64,000 bases of DNA from Chlorobiota bacterium (GTDB lineage Bacteria > Bacteroidota > Ignavibacteria > OLB7), in assembly GCA_028287785.1 (NCBI GenBank), contig JAQBOZ010000024.1:124001-188000 (forward strand). Direction: 5' to 3'. The position numbers and the translations under genes were made by a program. The notes under the pieces were generated by a model. That model made no database searches and was not told the DNA's origin. It was given only the letters and a program-made list of their open reading frames with translations. Shown one piece after another: positions 8,154 to 17,299 of the stretch. Position 1 is the stretch's first letter; each line of letters opens with the position of its first letter.

Positions 8154-8622
8154 CTTTTTTACAGGTGTCGTGTAGTTTGATCCCATGAAGGGGAGATAGT
8201 GGGCAAGGGGAGTTAAGACGGCGAATGGGGTGGAATGTTCCGGTGGGGAACGGGGGCATAAAAAAGAGAATTTTGTGGTTAGCACCTTCCAAGGCTATAT
8301 TCGGCGTGAAATTTTGATAATGCTCCCTACCCACAGAACGAAATCTAGCTTCGGTGCCAATCGGAATTGGTTTTAATGCCCGGCTTGGGCTCTCCTCCCC
8401 ATCCCCCAACCATGCTTGTTCTCCACGCTCTCGGTGAGCGCGGGTTTGCTTTGCCCATTTGGAACATTTGATTCGATCGCTCTTTCGCTGATGGCCGAAG
8501 CGGCTACGATCCGGGCTTGCGGAAAGTTGCGGTTGCCGTGTCTGGAATATTGAGATTATCAATTGCATCAACAACATATATCCATGGTACATCGAACTAC
8601 AAAATCACCAAGGAGTGCTCAG
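8154..8622 (+). other. Non-coding gap before the TonB receptor
   Basis: The gap is 469 bp and holds no convincing gene. It carries the promoter-like boxes at 8272-8303 and the AAGGAG ribosome-binding site (8610-8615) of the receptor. If the promoter is real, the receptor mRNA has a leader of about 310 nt. I see no known riboswitch motif. Confidence 0.5.
8272..8303 (+). promoter_or_regulatory. Promoter-like boxes for the TonB receptor
   Basis: TTTG (8272-8275) and TATATTCG (8296-8303) are 20 nt apart, in the pattern of the Bacteroidota primary sigma consensus. Pattern match only. Confidence 0.33.
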
Positions 8623-11600
8623 ATGAAACTCAGGCTACTAGGCTTGGCATCGATCGCGCTTCTCGCACCGCTTGTCGCGCAGGCGCAGACCACGGGGTCT
8701 GTCTCTGGCACGGTGAAGGCGGATGGGAAGCCGGCTATCGGAGCGAGTGTCAAGGTTCTTGGCACAACGCCGTTGCGTGGAGCCATTGTCAAGAGCAATG
8801 GCACGTATACCATCGCCGGCGTTCGCGCGGGCGATTATACCGTCCAGGTCAGTGGAGTTGGCTTCAAGACGGAACAGAGGTCGGGCGTGCATGTCTCGAT
8901 CGATCAGGACAGCCACGTTGACTTCAATCTGTCGTCGAAGGATGTGAAGGTCGATACGCTTGTTGTCTCCGTCCAACGTTCCAGGCCTGTTGTCATCGGC
9001 ACTTCGGGAAAGCACAGCAGCGTTACCGGGCAGCAGTTCGATCAGTCGACCTATACCAACCTGCAGCAGGCGGTTGCCCGCGCGGGCGGCGTTTCCACGG
9101 CCGGACAGAATGGCTTCGGCATCCGTGGCGGGCGTGCTTCCGAGACGCAGATCCGCGTTGACGGCGTGAAGGTGGGCGATCCGTTCCAGGGGAGCTTCGG
9201 CGCCACCAGCTCCGGTTACTATCCGACCGTGTCGGTCCTCTCGGTTTCCGAGGTGCAGGTGCTCTCCTCCGGCTTCGGCCCGGAGTATGGCGATGTGCTC
9301 TCCGGCGTGGTCAACACCGTGACGAAGGCCGGAAGCACCGAGCGCTATGAGGGCGTCTTCCGCTTCCGCACGAACGTCCCGGCGCTCTATGGCTCGGCCG
9401 ATCCGATCACCGTGAAGAAGGTTGGAACCAACATCGATACCACGCTTCCGGCCGTAAAGCTTCAGGGCTCCGGCAGCAAGCTGTATGAGTTCGGCTTCGG
9501 CGGACCGATCCCCGGCCTCTCGAACTCCTCCTTCTATATCACCGGCAAGTACAACGGTGTCAAGTATCGCGATGCCTCCTACGAGGTGTACGATATGTCG
9601 CCGGAGTTCGCGGCGCAGCGCGCGGCGGCGGCCGATCAGGCATGGGGCATGCATCTGACGCCGACCAATCTCGGCCAGGTTGCCCACGATCAGGCAATGG
9701 TGCGCGATATCAACGGAAAGTTCAAACTGAGCCTTACCGACAACAGCTACCTTGAGCTCAGCGGCGAGATCGGCCTGACGAGCCTGGAAGTCGGCGGATG
9801 GGGAAACATCTACATGCTCGATCATCCGGTCCAGCAGAGCGCCCAGTTCCCGGTCGACGCCAGCATCCTGGAGCGTGACGCGCAGCAGGTGAACCAGAAC
9901 ACGATCATCGATCGCGCATCGGCGCATTACTTCCAGTCGCTGGACGCCACGAGCTTCTTCGAGGTGACCGGTTCGTGGGTTCATCACACGACCGAGACCG
10001 GCAAGAAGGACGAGTCGAAGTCCTACGGCATCTTCGACACCTATGATATCTACGGCCCGGTTGACGCCGACGGCGACAAGGTGATCGATCGTTACGCCAG
10101 CCCGCAGGCGAACGTGGCGGTGAATCAGTATGTCAACTCCGCCACGCAGGTCTTCCTTCGCGATACCGTTACCGGCCTCTACGAGGGCGCCGAGTATCCC
10201 GGCTCCAGCCGCAACCCGTACGGCCTGATCGACGCCGACAACTTCCCGACGCACGGCAACTCCCGTTCGCTGGAGATTCGTGAGGCCGTCGAGCTGAACC
10301 TGAAGGGGAACTACGAGACGAACTTCACGCTCGGCGAGGTCAAGACGCAGGTCAAGACCGGCTTCGAGGTGACGCGGACCACGCTTCGTCGGCACACGAA
10401 CAGCCTTCCGTGGGACCCGAATCCGTTCTTCGATGTCTATGGTTATGATGCCAACTATCTGACCACCGGGAACCAGAACGTTCTTCGCGACTTCCTGAAG
10501 AACCCGTACAACCCGATCTCCGGCGCCCTCTATGTGGGAACCCGCTTCGACTACAAGTCGATCGTCTTCCAGCCGGGCGTCCGCTTCGACTTCATCAGCC
10601 CGAACACCAAGCTCCCGCCGACCCTCCGGAACACCGTTCAGGACGTGGTGGATTCGCTGGCGTCGCTGAAGGATGCGAGCATGAAGTTCCAGGTCAGCCC
10701 GCGTATCGGCGTTGCATATCCGATCACCGACGAGTCGCAGTTCCGCGTGAACTTCGCGGTCATGTTCAAGACGCCGGATCTCAACTACTTCTACGACGGC
10801 GCCTATGCCGATGCCGCCCGTGGCAACCAGCTCTTCGGCAACCCGAACATCGAGCCGGAGAAGGCATTCATCTACGAGATGGGCTACGAGGCTCAGATCG
10901 GTGAGAGCTATGCGATTGATGTGTCGGCGTACTATCGCGACATCTACAATCAGGTGGGTGTTACCTACGTCCCACAGGTTCCTTCGCCTTACGTTATCTA
11001 TAGCGTGAGCGAATACGGAAACGTCCGTGGCATCGAGATCACTGCTCGTCGCCTCCCGGCGGATCACTTCTCGGCCGAGCTCAACTACACGCTGCAGAAG
11101 GCCGTCGGCACGGCATCCTCGCCTGAGTCCAACTACACGCTGGTGACCGCGGGAGCTGATCCCTACACCGGTGAGAAGCAGAAATTCCCATTGACCGAGT
11201 ATCCCCTGAACTACGATCAGACACACGCGCTGAACTTCACCGGTACGCTCTTCTGGGGCGATAACGAGGGACCATCGATCGGCAGCTTCAAGGTGCTGGA
11301 GAATACGACCATCACCCTGGAGGCTTCCTTCTCGACCGGCCTTCCGTACACCCGTGAGGACACGCGCCAGGTTCCCGTCACCGAGTTCAACTCGCAGCGC
11401 CTGCCGTCGCAGTTCGGCACCAACGGCCATCTCGAGCGCGGGTTCAAGCTTCGCGACATCTTCGGTGAGTCGGTCGGCCGTCTCGAAGTCAGCTTCTACG
11501 CCGATGTCTTCAACCTGTTGAACACCACCGGCCCGAACTCGGTCCGTCTCTCGCCGCGCGAGGGTGATGCACGCTATTCGATCACCGGCAGCCCGGATGA

Positions 11601-11877
11601 TGACGGCAAGAGCCTTGCCCGCCAGATCGGCGAGTTCAGCGCGCTGCCGGCATATCGCGATATCATTCCGGCCCGTCCGGAGACCTGGGACGTTTCCCAG
11701 TACGACCGCTTCGGCACCCGCTTCTACAACCCGTACGTCGATTCGAATCTTGATGGCGTGGTAACGCAGCAGGAGCGCTTCGAGGGATATCAGCGGTTCG
11801 TCTCGACCATTCAGGCCCGCCGTGGAACCTACCAGACGCCGCGCACGGTGGCTGTTGGTTTCAAGATCCGGTTCTGA
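8623..11877 (+). CDS. TonB-dependent outer-membrane receptor with carboxypeptidase-like N-domain
   Basis: The 1084-residue protein is a TonB-linked outer-membrane transporter. Its order is signal peptide (1-21, ending AQA), carboxypeptidase-regulatory-like domain (about 23-105), TonB-box-like DTLVVS (111-116), plug (about 125-260, with GFGIRGGRASETQIRVDG and GPEYGDVLSGVVN), then a beta barrel ending in the typical aromatic VAVGFKIRF. The ATG at 8623 has AAGGAG 7 nt upstream, whereas a longer in-frame start at 8563 would spoil the signal peptide. Residues 1040-1051 form an EF-hand-like loop (DSNLDGVVTQQE) before the last strands, and residue 481 begins a second Asp-rich loop (DADGDKVID). No SusD partner is adjacent, so the substrate cannot be told. 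It heads the surface block that runs to 18769. Confidence 0.92.
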   Translation: MKLRLLGLASIALLAPLVAQAQTTGSVSGTVKADGKPAIGASVKVLGTTPLRGAIVKSNGTYTIAGVRAGDYTVQVSGVGFKTEQRSGVHVSIDQDSHVDFNLSSKDVKVDTLVVSVQRSRPVVIGTSGKHSSVTGQQFDQSTYTNLQQAVARAGGVSTAGQNGFGIRGGRASETQIRVDGVKVGDPFQGSFGATSSGYYPTVSVLSVSEVQVLSSGFGPEYGDVLSGVVNTVTKAGSTERYEGVFRFRTNVPALYGSADPITVKKVGTNIDTTLPAVKLQGSGSKLYEFGFGGPIPGLSNSSFYITGKYNGVKYRDASYEVYDMSPEFAAQRAAAADQAWGMHLTPTNLGQVAHDQAMVRDINGKFKLSLTDNSYLELSGEIGLTSLEVGGWGNIYMLDHPVQQSAQFPVDASILERDAQQVNQNTIIDRASAHYFQSLDATSFFEVTGSWVHHTTETGKKDESKSYGIFDTYDIYGPVDADGDKVIDRYASPQANVAVNQYVNSATQVFLRDTVTGLYEGAEYPGSSRNPYGLIDADNFPTHGNSRSLEIREAVELNLKGNYETNFTLGEVKTQVKTGFEVTRTTLRRHTNSLPWDPNPFFDVYGYDANYLTTGNQNVLRDFLKNPYNPISGALYVGTRFDYKSIVFQPGVRFDFISPNTKLPPTLRNTVQDVVDSLASLKDASMKFQVSPRIGVAYPITDESQFRVNFAVMFKTPDLNYFYDGAYADAARGNQLFGNPNIEPEKAFIYEMGYEAQIGESYAIDVSAYYRDIYNQVGVTYVPQVPSPYVIYSVSEYGNVRGIEITARRLPADHFSAELNYTLQKAVGTASSPESNYTLVTAGADPYTGEKQKFPLTEYPLNYDQTHALNFTGTLFWGDNEGPSIGSFKVLENTTITLEASFSTGLPYTREDTRQVPVTEFNSQRLPSQFGTNGHLERGFKLRDIFGESVGRLEVSFYADVFNLLNTTGPNSVRLSPREGDARYSITGSPDDDGKSLARQIGEFSALPAYRDIIPARPETWDVSQYDRFGTRFYNPYVDSNLDGVVTQQERFEGYQRFVSTIQARRGTYQTPRTVAVGFKIRF

Positions 11878-11886
11878 TCCGAGCAT

Positions 11887-11919
11887 CTTACGGGGGCGGC
11901 CCGGTGCCGTCCCCGTAAG
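11887..11919 (+). terminator. Hairpin terminator after the TonB receptor
   Basis: A 13-bp stem with one G-U pair (11887-11899 with 11907-11919) closes a 7-nt loop and is followed by GATTTTCG. It may cause partial termination before the next gene, 46 bp on. Confidence 0.6.
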
Positions 11920-11965
11920 GGATTTTCGAAGGGATATCAAATAATCTTTTCATAAAGGATAACCA

Positions 11966-14900
11966 ATGAAATTTCGAACCTATACTCGGGGAACACTCCT
12001 GGCGCTCCTCGCGGCGGCGGCGGTGCTGGCATCACCGCCGGTGTTCGCCAAGACGAGGGACAAGGATAAGGGGGAGCAGAAGGAGGAGGCGGCAAAGGAT
12101 CGTTCGCTCCTTCGCGTTCCCAACTCCGCCTATGAGGTGCTTAAGAACAAGGTCTCCGGCGTCGAGTTCTACTCGTCCAACTATGGCATCTTCGGCCTGA
12201 ACGTCGCGACCTCACAGGCCGGCGGCATCTGGCCTCGCGGGTCGAATCGCCGGTATATCTTCGGCGGCGGCATCTGGTTCGCGGCGGAGAAGGTGCTGGA
12301 CAATCAGGGGAAGCAGGATACCGCGAAGCTCTGCGTGATCGGCTACAACCCGAACTCCGGAACGTCGTGGATGACCCCTGGAATCATTCAGGGCGATATC
12401 AAGACATCGAAGACCGATGTCTCCCCCGCGGCCATCAGCAAGTATCGCCTTTACCTTTCGTCCGACTACAACGGGTTCACCGGCGAGCCGTTCGATTCCA
12501 AGGACAAGGCGGCAAACGGGCCGAACTGGCCGATCTGGGATACCAACCCGAACGATACCCTGAAGCATAACCGCTACTTCGGCAACTATATCGATGATCT
12601 GTCGCTCCGCAATACGAACACGTATCGCAAGGGACCGGCGATCATCTCGGGCGAGGATATCTTCTCGATCTACAAGGACACCGATCTCGATCGCTACAAG
12701 GAGCTTTCCTCGGACGTGGCTCTGAAGAAGGGCTACCCGATCGGCATCCAGGTGGAGCAGTCGATCTACGGATGGGGATTTGGACAGTACAAGAACTTCC
12801 TCTTCATCAAGTACTCGATCATCAACAAGTCCGGCCAGGATCTCCTGAACTGCTTCATGGGACCGGCGCTCGACATGGACATCGGCCAGGCGAACAACGA
12901 TCACGCGAAGATCTTCATCCCTGAAGCCGACAAGGACACGCTCAACCTCGCCATCCAGTGGTCGGACGCCGAAGCCACGGTGTATGGCTACATCGGCCTC
13001 GACTTCCTTGAGAGCCCGGCGATCGACAGCACCGGCTTCCTCCGCCCGAACAAGGCGGTCTATCCGGAGAAGGAGCAGATCGGCCTTTCCACGTTCCAGG
13101 CATGGACGATCGACGAAGATCCGTCGAACGATCAGCAGCGCTACGAGTTCATGTCGGACCGGAGCCAGCGCGACCAGGACAACGGTCCCGGCGACAAGCG
13201 CTTTATGATGACCACCGGACCGTTCAACATGCACAAGGGTGATACGGCTCGCGTTGTGGTCGGCATCGTGTTCGCCAACGGCGGCAAGGACCCGAACAAC
13301 CCGACGACCCCGACCGGACAGACCGATGACGTGAAGAACCTTCTCGCCATCGACACGTTTGCTCAGAAGGTGTACAACGAGAACTTCCTGGCACCGGTTC
13401 CGCCCGATCCTTCCAACGTCACCTGGTCGCCGCTCAACAACGGTGTGGAGCTGCACTGGGATGATCGCTCGGAGCGTTCGCTGGATCGTCAGGAGCGCGG
13501 CCTCGACTTTGCCCGCTATCAGATCCGTCGTTCGCGCAAGGGCGTCAGCGGCGATATCACCGACTCCACGCACGGCTGGAACCTTGGCTGGAAGACGATC
13601 GGTACGTTTGTCATTCCGCCGATGCCGGATACCGTTACCCGTTACAAGGCGGCGCTCGAAGGGAACCTCTCGCGTCTCGGCGCATGGTCAATCCTTCCGA
13701 TGCTTGCCGACACCGGCAGCCGCGGGCTGATCAAGAAGTACAACAAGTTCCGTATCGATACGCTGAAGCGTCCGGGCCAGCCCGATCTGCTGCAGCCGAG
13801 CAAGACGGTTATCGACACCGGCTACGTGGTCGATTTCACGTTCGATCCGTTCGACGACAACGATGATGATTCCACCCACTTCAATGGTGGTCAGTACGGC
13901 GGCAGGTTCGCCAACAAGGCGAACCGCGACATCGTCCGCGACGCTATCGTCCATATCATGGACAGCATCACGGCCGGCCGCACGTTTATCGATGTCGGCG
14001 ATGACAACAACGACGGCAAGATCGAAGAGAACCAGATCGACCTCTCGCAGAACGAGAAGCTGATCAACAACGTGGACTACTACTATCAGGTGCTGGCGCT
14101 CGATGCCGGCAGCGACGAGGGAACGCCCGCCAAGGTGAACTCCGGCATCGCCGGGCTCAACGAAGTGCGTACGACCCCCGAGGCTCCGCAGTCGGGAGCC
14201 GATCCCAACCCGACGATCCTTTCGTCCAACGGGCTTGGCGGCATCTACAACTTCCGTTTCGTCACCTACGACAAGGAGCGTCTTGCTCAGTTGTTCGGTG
14301 GTGATACGCTGGAGTTCGAGTTCCAGCCGCTCGATCCGTTCGATTCCGCAGGCATCGGTCACAAGGAGTTCATCAACCTGTTCTACAACAGCCAGGTGAT
14401 CGTCCGCAGCAAGAAGAGCGGTGGCGAGTTGATGCGTTTCGCGCTCAACTACGGCAACCTCTTCTCCTCGCCGGCCGGCCGGTTTACCGACCGTTCCGAT
14501 ACGACCATCCGTCTGCTGGACAGCCTCCTGACCACGCAGCATCCTGACTCGGGCCGGTCGTTCTACAGTGCCCGGAACATCAAGGTTCCGTACTTCGATT
14601 CGTACAACGCCGATCCGCTCTTCCCGATCTACAGCACCGTCGGTATCTACAAGAATACGTTCGGTATCGGGTTCGATTACGCGTTCGAGCAGTTCGGCGA
14701 TTCGCTTCGCTTCGGTCGGTTCGGTGATTCAACAAACAAATCACCGTTTACAATAGTGACGGGGAATGATCCTGGGAAGACCAACCTGGTTGCCGGAAAG
14801 CAGCTTGTGGGTCAGCTCCTGACGGCGGCATCCAATACGGATATTGCCCAGCGCATCCCGAGCATCGGCCAGGTGAAACTGGAGATCGAGTTCATGCCGG

Positions 14901-15919
14901 GCGGCACCGAGACGATCTCCTACAAGACCAAGACCGGTGCCCGTCCTGTGTCGTTCAACGTGGACTATCTCACGCTGAAGGTTCGCGATATCGCCAGCTT
15001 CACGCGCAAGGTGTTCAATACATCCGGAACCCAGGTTGATTCCACAATCAACTACAACTACGAGTTCCCGGCCGATCCGAACGCCAAGGTGAAGATCGAT
15101 ACGCTTCCATCGACCGGCGCCATCGCCCGTGTGATCGATCCGGGGAAGTACGCTCTGTATGCCAACGCATGGCAGAACTCCGATGCCATCCGCGCGGCCG
15201 GCAAGCTGACCAACCTGGTGGCTCGTAATAAGTCGCTTATCGCCACGCAGTATCTCGGCACGCCGAACAGGTACTATGTGGATGATCCCGCCAAGCTGAC
15301 GATCGACACGATCCGCGTGAAGTTCACGCACAAGCTCGTGGTCAACGGGGCCGAGATCTATCTCGATTACGCCGGCATGGGACCCACAACGGCCCAGTTC
15401 GACACGAGCCAGATCCCCGCATCCGCGCCGACGACTGATTTCAAGGTGGGCGATAAGATCGTGGTGGACTTCACCGGCGGCACCCTTGGCCTCCCGGTTC
15501 CCGGCGCGAAGGTGTCCGTGGCAATTCCGGAGACGAAGGTGACGCTGCAGAACTACACGGATGATCTCCTCGACAAGGTGACGGTGGTTCCGAATCCGTA
15601 TCTGATCGACCATGTCGGCCAGCCGACGACGACCGACCGTCGCATCTACTTCACGCATCTGCCGGAGCAGTGCACGATCCAGATCTTCACGGAAGCCGGC
15701 GAGCTTGTCCAGACTCTGGAGCATGATGCCCTGGCAAAGCAGGGGGACGCGAACTACGAGAACGGCCGTGTTGCGGTCGAGGTGTATGACCTGCTCACAA
15801 AGGCAAACCGCATTGTGCAGAGCCAGCTCCTCGTGGCCCGTATCACGACCCCGAACGGTGCCGAGACGGTCAAGAAGTTCGCCGTGATTGTCGGCGGCTA
15901 CCGTCTGAACACGCGCTGA
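11966..15919 (+). CDS. Large exported surface protein with C-terminal FlgD/T9SS-like domain
   Basis: The 1317-residue protein has a signal peptide (cleavage near VFA-KTRDK) and a Lys/Glu-rich linker. The body is long and beta-rich, with mid-chain FnIII-like sequence (PVPPDPSNVTWSPLNNGVELHWDD). An Asp-rich calcium-loop-like segment (DDNNDGKIEEN) lies near 14000. The end reads VVPNPYL, RRIYFTHLPEQCTIQIFTEAGELV and KKFAVIVGG, which resembles the C-terminal FlgD/T9SS-like domains of many FCB surface proteins. AAGGA precedes the ATG. It lies between the TonB receptor and the PorV/PorQ protein, consistent with export by T9SS and display on the cell surface. I do not recognise a catalytic domain. 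Confidence 0.8.
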   Translation: MKFRTYTRGTLLALLAAAAVLASPPVFAKTRDKDKGEQKEEAAKDRSLLRVPNSAYEVLKNKVSGVEFYSSNYGIFGLNVATSQAGGIWPRGSNRRYIFGGGIWFAAEKVLDNQGKQDTAKLCVIGYNPNSGTSWMTPGIIQGDIKTSKTDVSPAAISKYRLYLSSDYNGFTGEPFDSKDKAANGPNWPIWDTNPNDTLKHNRYFGNYIDDLSLRNTNTYRKGPAIISGEDIFSIYKDTDLDRYKELSSDVALKKGYPIGIQVEQSIYGWGFGQYKNFLFIKYSIINKSGQDLLNCFMGPALDMDIGQANNDHAKIFIPEADKDTLNLAIQWSDAEATVYGYIGLDFLESPAIDSTGFLRPNKAVYPEKEQIGLSTFQAWTIDEDPSNDQQRYEFMSDRSQRDQDNGPGDKRFMMTTGPFNMHKGDTARVVVGIVFANGGKDPNNPTTPTGQTDDVKNLLAIDTFAQKVYNENFLAPVPPDPSNVTWSPLNNGVELHWDDRSERSLDRQERGLDFARYQIRRSRKGVSGDITDSTHGWNLGWKTIGTFVIPPMPDTVTRYKAALEGNLSRLGAWSILPMLADTGSRGLIKKYNKFRIDTLKRPGQPDLLQPSKTVIDTGYVVDFTFDPFDDNDDDSTHFNGGQYGGRFANKANRDIVRDAIVHIMDSITAGRTFIDVGDDNNDGKIEENQIDLSQNEKLINNVDYYYQVLALDAGSDEGTPAKVNSGIAGLNEVRTTPEAPQSGADPNPTILSSNGLGGIYNFRFVTYDKERLAQLFGGDTLEFEFQPLDPFDSAGIGHKEFINLFYNSQVIVRSKKSGGELMRFALNYGNLFSSPAGRFTDRSDTTIRLLDSLLTTQHPDSGRSFYSARNIKVPYFDSYNADPLFPIYSTVGIYKNTFGIGFDYAFEQFGDSLRFGRFGDSTNKSPFTIVTGNDPGKTNLVAGKQLVGQLLTAASNTDIAQRIPSIGQVKLEIEFMPGGTETISYKTKTGARPVSFNVDYLTLKVRDIASFTRKVFNTSGTQVDSTINYNYEFPADPNAKVKIDTLPSTGAIARVIDPGKYALYANAWQNSDAIRAAGKLTNLVARNKSLIATQYLGTPNRYYVDDPAKLTIDTIRVKFTHKLVVNGAEIYLDYAGMGPTTAQFDTSQIPASAPTTDFKVGDKIVVDFTGGTLGLPVPGAKVSVAIPETKVTLQNYTDDLLDKVTVVPNPYLIDHVGQPTTTDRRIYFTHLPEQCTIQIFTEAGELVQTLEHDALAKQGDANYENGRVAVEVYDLLTKANRIVQSQLLVARITTPNGAETVKKFAVIVGGYRLNTR

Positions 15920-15933
15920 TCCTGTGACGAATA

Positions 15934-15979
15934 CCGGATGGTGGCGGTTCGCTTCGGGCGGGCCGCCACCGGCATCCGG
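15934..15979 (+). terminator. Bulged hairpin between the surface protein and PorV/PorQ genes
   Basis: CCGGATG (15934-15940) pairs with CATCCGG (15973-15979) and GTGGCGG (15941-15947) pairs with CCGCCAC (15963-15969), leaving a 3-nt bulge. There is no T run, so it may slow or protect transcripts rather than end them. Confidence 0.45.
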
Positions 15980-16034
15980 AGGCAACTATTCGAATTCCCC
16001 TGATACGAGACATTTATAATCTGGAGATCATAGA

Positions 16035-17084
16035 ATGAGAAAGCTTTACAGCATCGGTCTGGTGGCGCTCTGCTTCGGCGCGCTTACCATAGGCTCGACT
16101 GCGCAGGAGAGCAATACAACGGCAAATGGCGACCGGAAGGAGTTCTCGAAGGTTGGTGTCAGCTCCGGCACGTTCCTCAATATCCCGGTCGGCGCGCGCG
16201 CCGTGGGTATCGGGAGCGGGTTTGCGGGCATCGCCGATGATCCTTCGGCGCTCTACTGGAACTCCGCGGGCATCACGCAGATCCCCGGTGCCAGCGCCGC
16301 CTACAGCTATTCCAGCATGTTCGCCGGCATGACGCACAATTTCGCCGGGGCCATCTTCCCGGTGGGCGCGTCGTACAAGGCCGGCATCAGCGCCATCAGC
16401 TACGGCTCCGACGATATCGAGGTGACCACGATGTTCCAGCAGGATGGAACGGGTGAGAAGTACAAGGCACGCGATCTGGCCCTTGGCCTTTCGTTCGCCG
16501 GACAGCTTACCGATCAGTTCTCCTTTGGAGTGACTGGCAAGTTCATCAGCCTTGCGCTTGCGCAGGAGAGCGCCAGCGGCGTGGCATTCGATGTCGGCAC
16601 GCTGTACAAGCCGGGCATCCTCGGGATGCGCCTCGGCTTTGCGGTACAGAACCTCTCGGCCCCGCTCAAGTTCACCGGCAACGGCCTTGTCCGTACCGGC
16701 GGAGTTGATGAGACCACCGGTTCGCAGAACTCGGATCAGCAGTTGGAGGCCCTCGAGTCCTCGCTTCCGCTGACGTTCCGTGCGGGCCTTTCCTCCAACC
16801 TGATGGAAGGTGATGAGAACAACTCGCTGCTCGTCAACACGGAGTTCTCCACCGCTTCGGACCGGAACGAGTTCGTCTCGCTCGGCGCCGAGTATGTGTG
16901 GAACAACCTTCTGGCGGCCCGCGCCGGCTATCAGTTCGGTTCCACCGACGGGTTTGGAATCAGCGGTGGCGTCGGCGTGAAGTACGAGACCGGTTCCTTC
17001 TACGGCCAGCTCGATTACGCGATCCGGCCACACAAGACGCTTGGTCTGGTCAACCTGATCACCGCGTCGGTTCGGTTCCAGTAG
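16035..17084 (+). CDS. PorV/PorQ-family outer-membrane protein
   Basis: The 349-residue protein has a signal peptide (MRKLYSIGLVALCFGALTI, cleavage near STAQ). The family opening FLNIPVGARAVGIGSGFAGIADDPSALYWNSAGI is split here by normal sequence and is characteristic of PorV/PorQ proteins, which are FadL-like barrels. The chain ends in a barrel strand (VNLITASVRFQ). PorV shuttles T9SS cargo to the PorU sortase in Bacteroidota. GGAG precedes the ATG. Its place after a protein with a T9SS-like C-terminal domain fits a cargo-handling role, but individual family members may instead be simple channels. Confidence 0.88.
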   Translation: MRKLYSIGLVALCFGALTIGSTAQESNTTANGDRKEFSKVGVSSGTFLNIPVGARAVGIGSGFAGIADDPSALYWNSAGITQIPGASAAYSYSSMFAGMTHNFAGAIFPVGASYKAGISAISYGSDDIEVTTMFQQDGTGEKYKARDLALGLSFAGQLTDQFSFGVTGKFISLALAQESASGVAFDVGTLYKPGILGMRLGFAVQNLSAPLKFTGNGLVRTGGVDETTGSQNSDQQLEALESSLPLTFRAGLSSNLMEGDENNSLLVNTEFSTASDRNEFVSLGAEYVWNNLLAARAGYQFGSTDGFGISGGVGVKYETGSFYGQLDYAIRPHKTLGLVNLITASVRFQ

Positions 17085-17092
17085 GCTGAAAT

Positions 17093-17122
17093 CCCGTCGC
17101 CGGCTTTATGATCGGCGGTGGG
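17093..17122 (+). terminator. Hairpin after the PorV/PorQ gene
   Basis: CCCGTCGCCG (17093-17102) pairs with CGGCGGTGGG (17113-17122), with two G-U pairs and a 10-nt loop. No T run follows. It is a possible transcript end or processing site. Confidence 0.4.
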
Positions 17123-17299
17123 GAGAGAGGGTACGAATTGTGCGGGCCATATTCGATGCGATCGATCTTCATCATTCGCCGGATGTGGCCCGCATTATTG
17201 TTCCAGGGATATTCGTCAGTAGCACCGCTTGCCCCTCATCGCGCATGGTTTCGGTTCAGCGCATGGAGGTCCCCCAACATCGTATTCCGGTCACGTATC

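Noticed and set aside
8638-11940. 1100-codon open frame antisense to the TonB receptor
   Set aside because: It is an exact shadow of the receptor gene. GC-rich codon bias removes stops from this antisense frame. The translation is a monotone of Arg, Leu, Val and Asp with no motifs.
17108-17299. N-terminal extension of the GWxTD protein
   Set aside because: The ATG at 17300 begins a clear signal peptide. The upstream 64 codons would bury it and look random.
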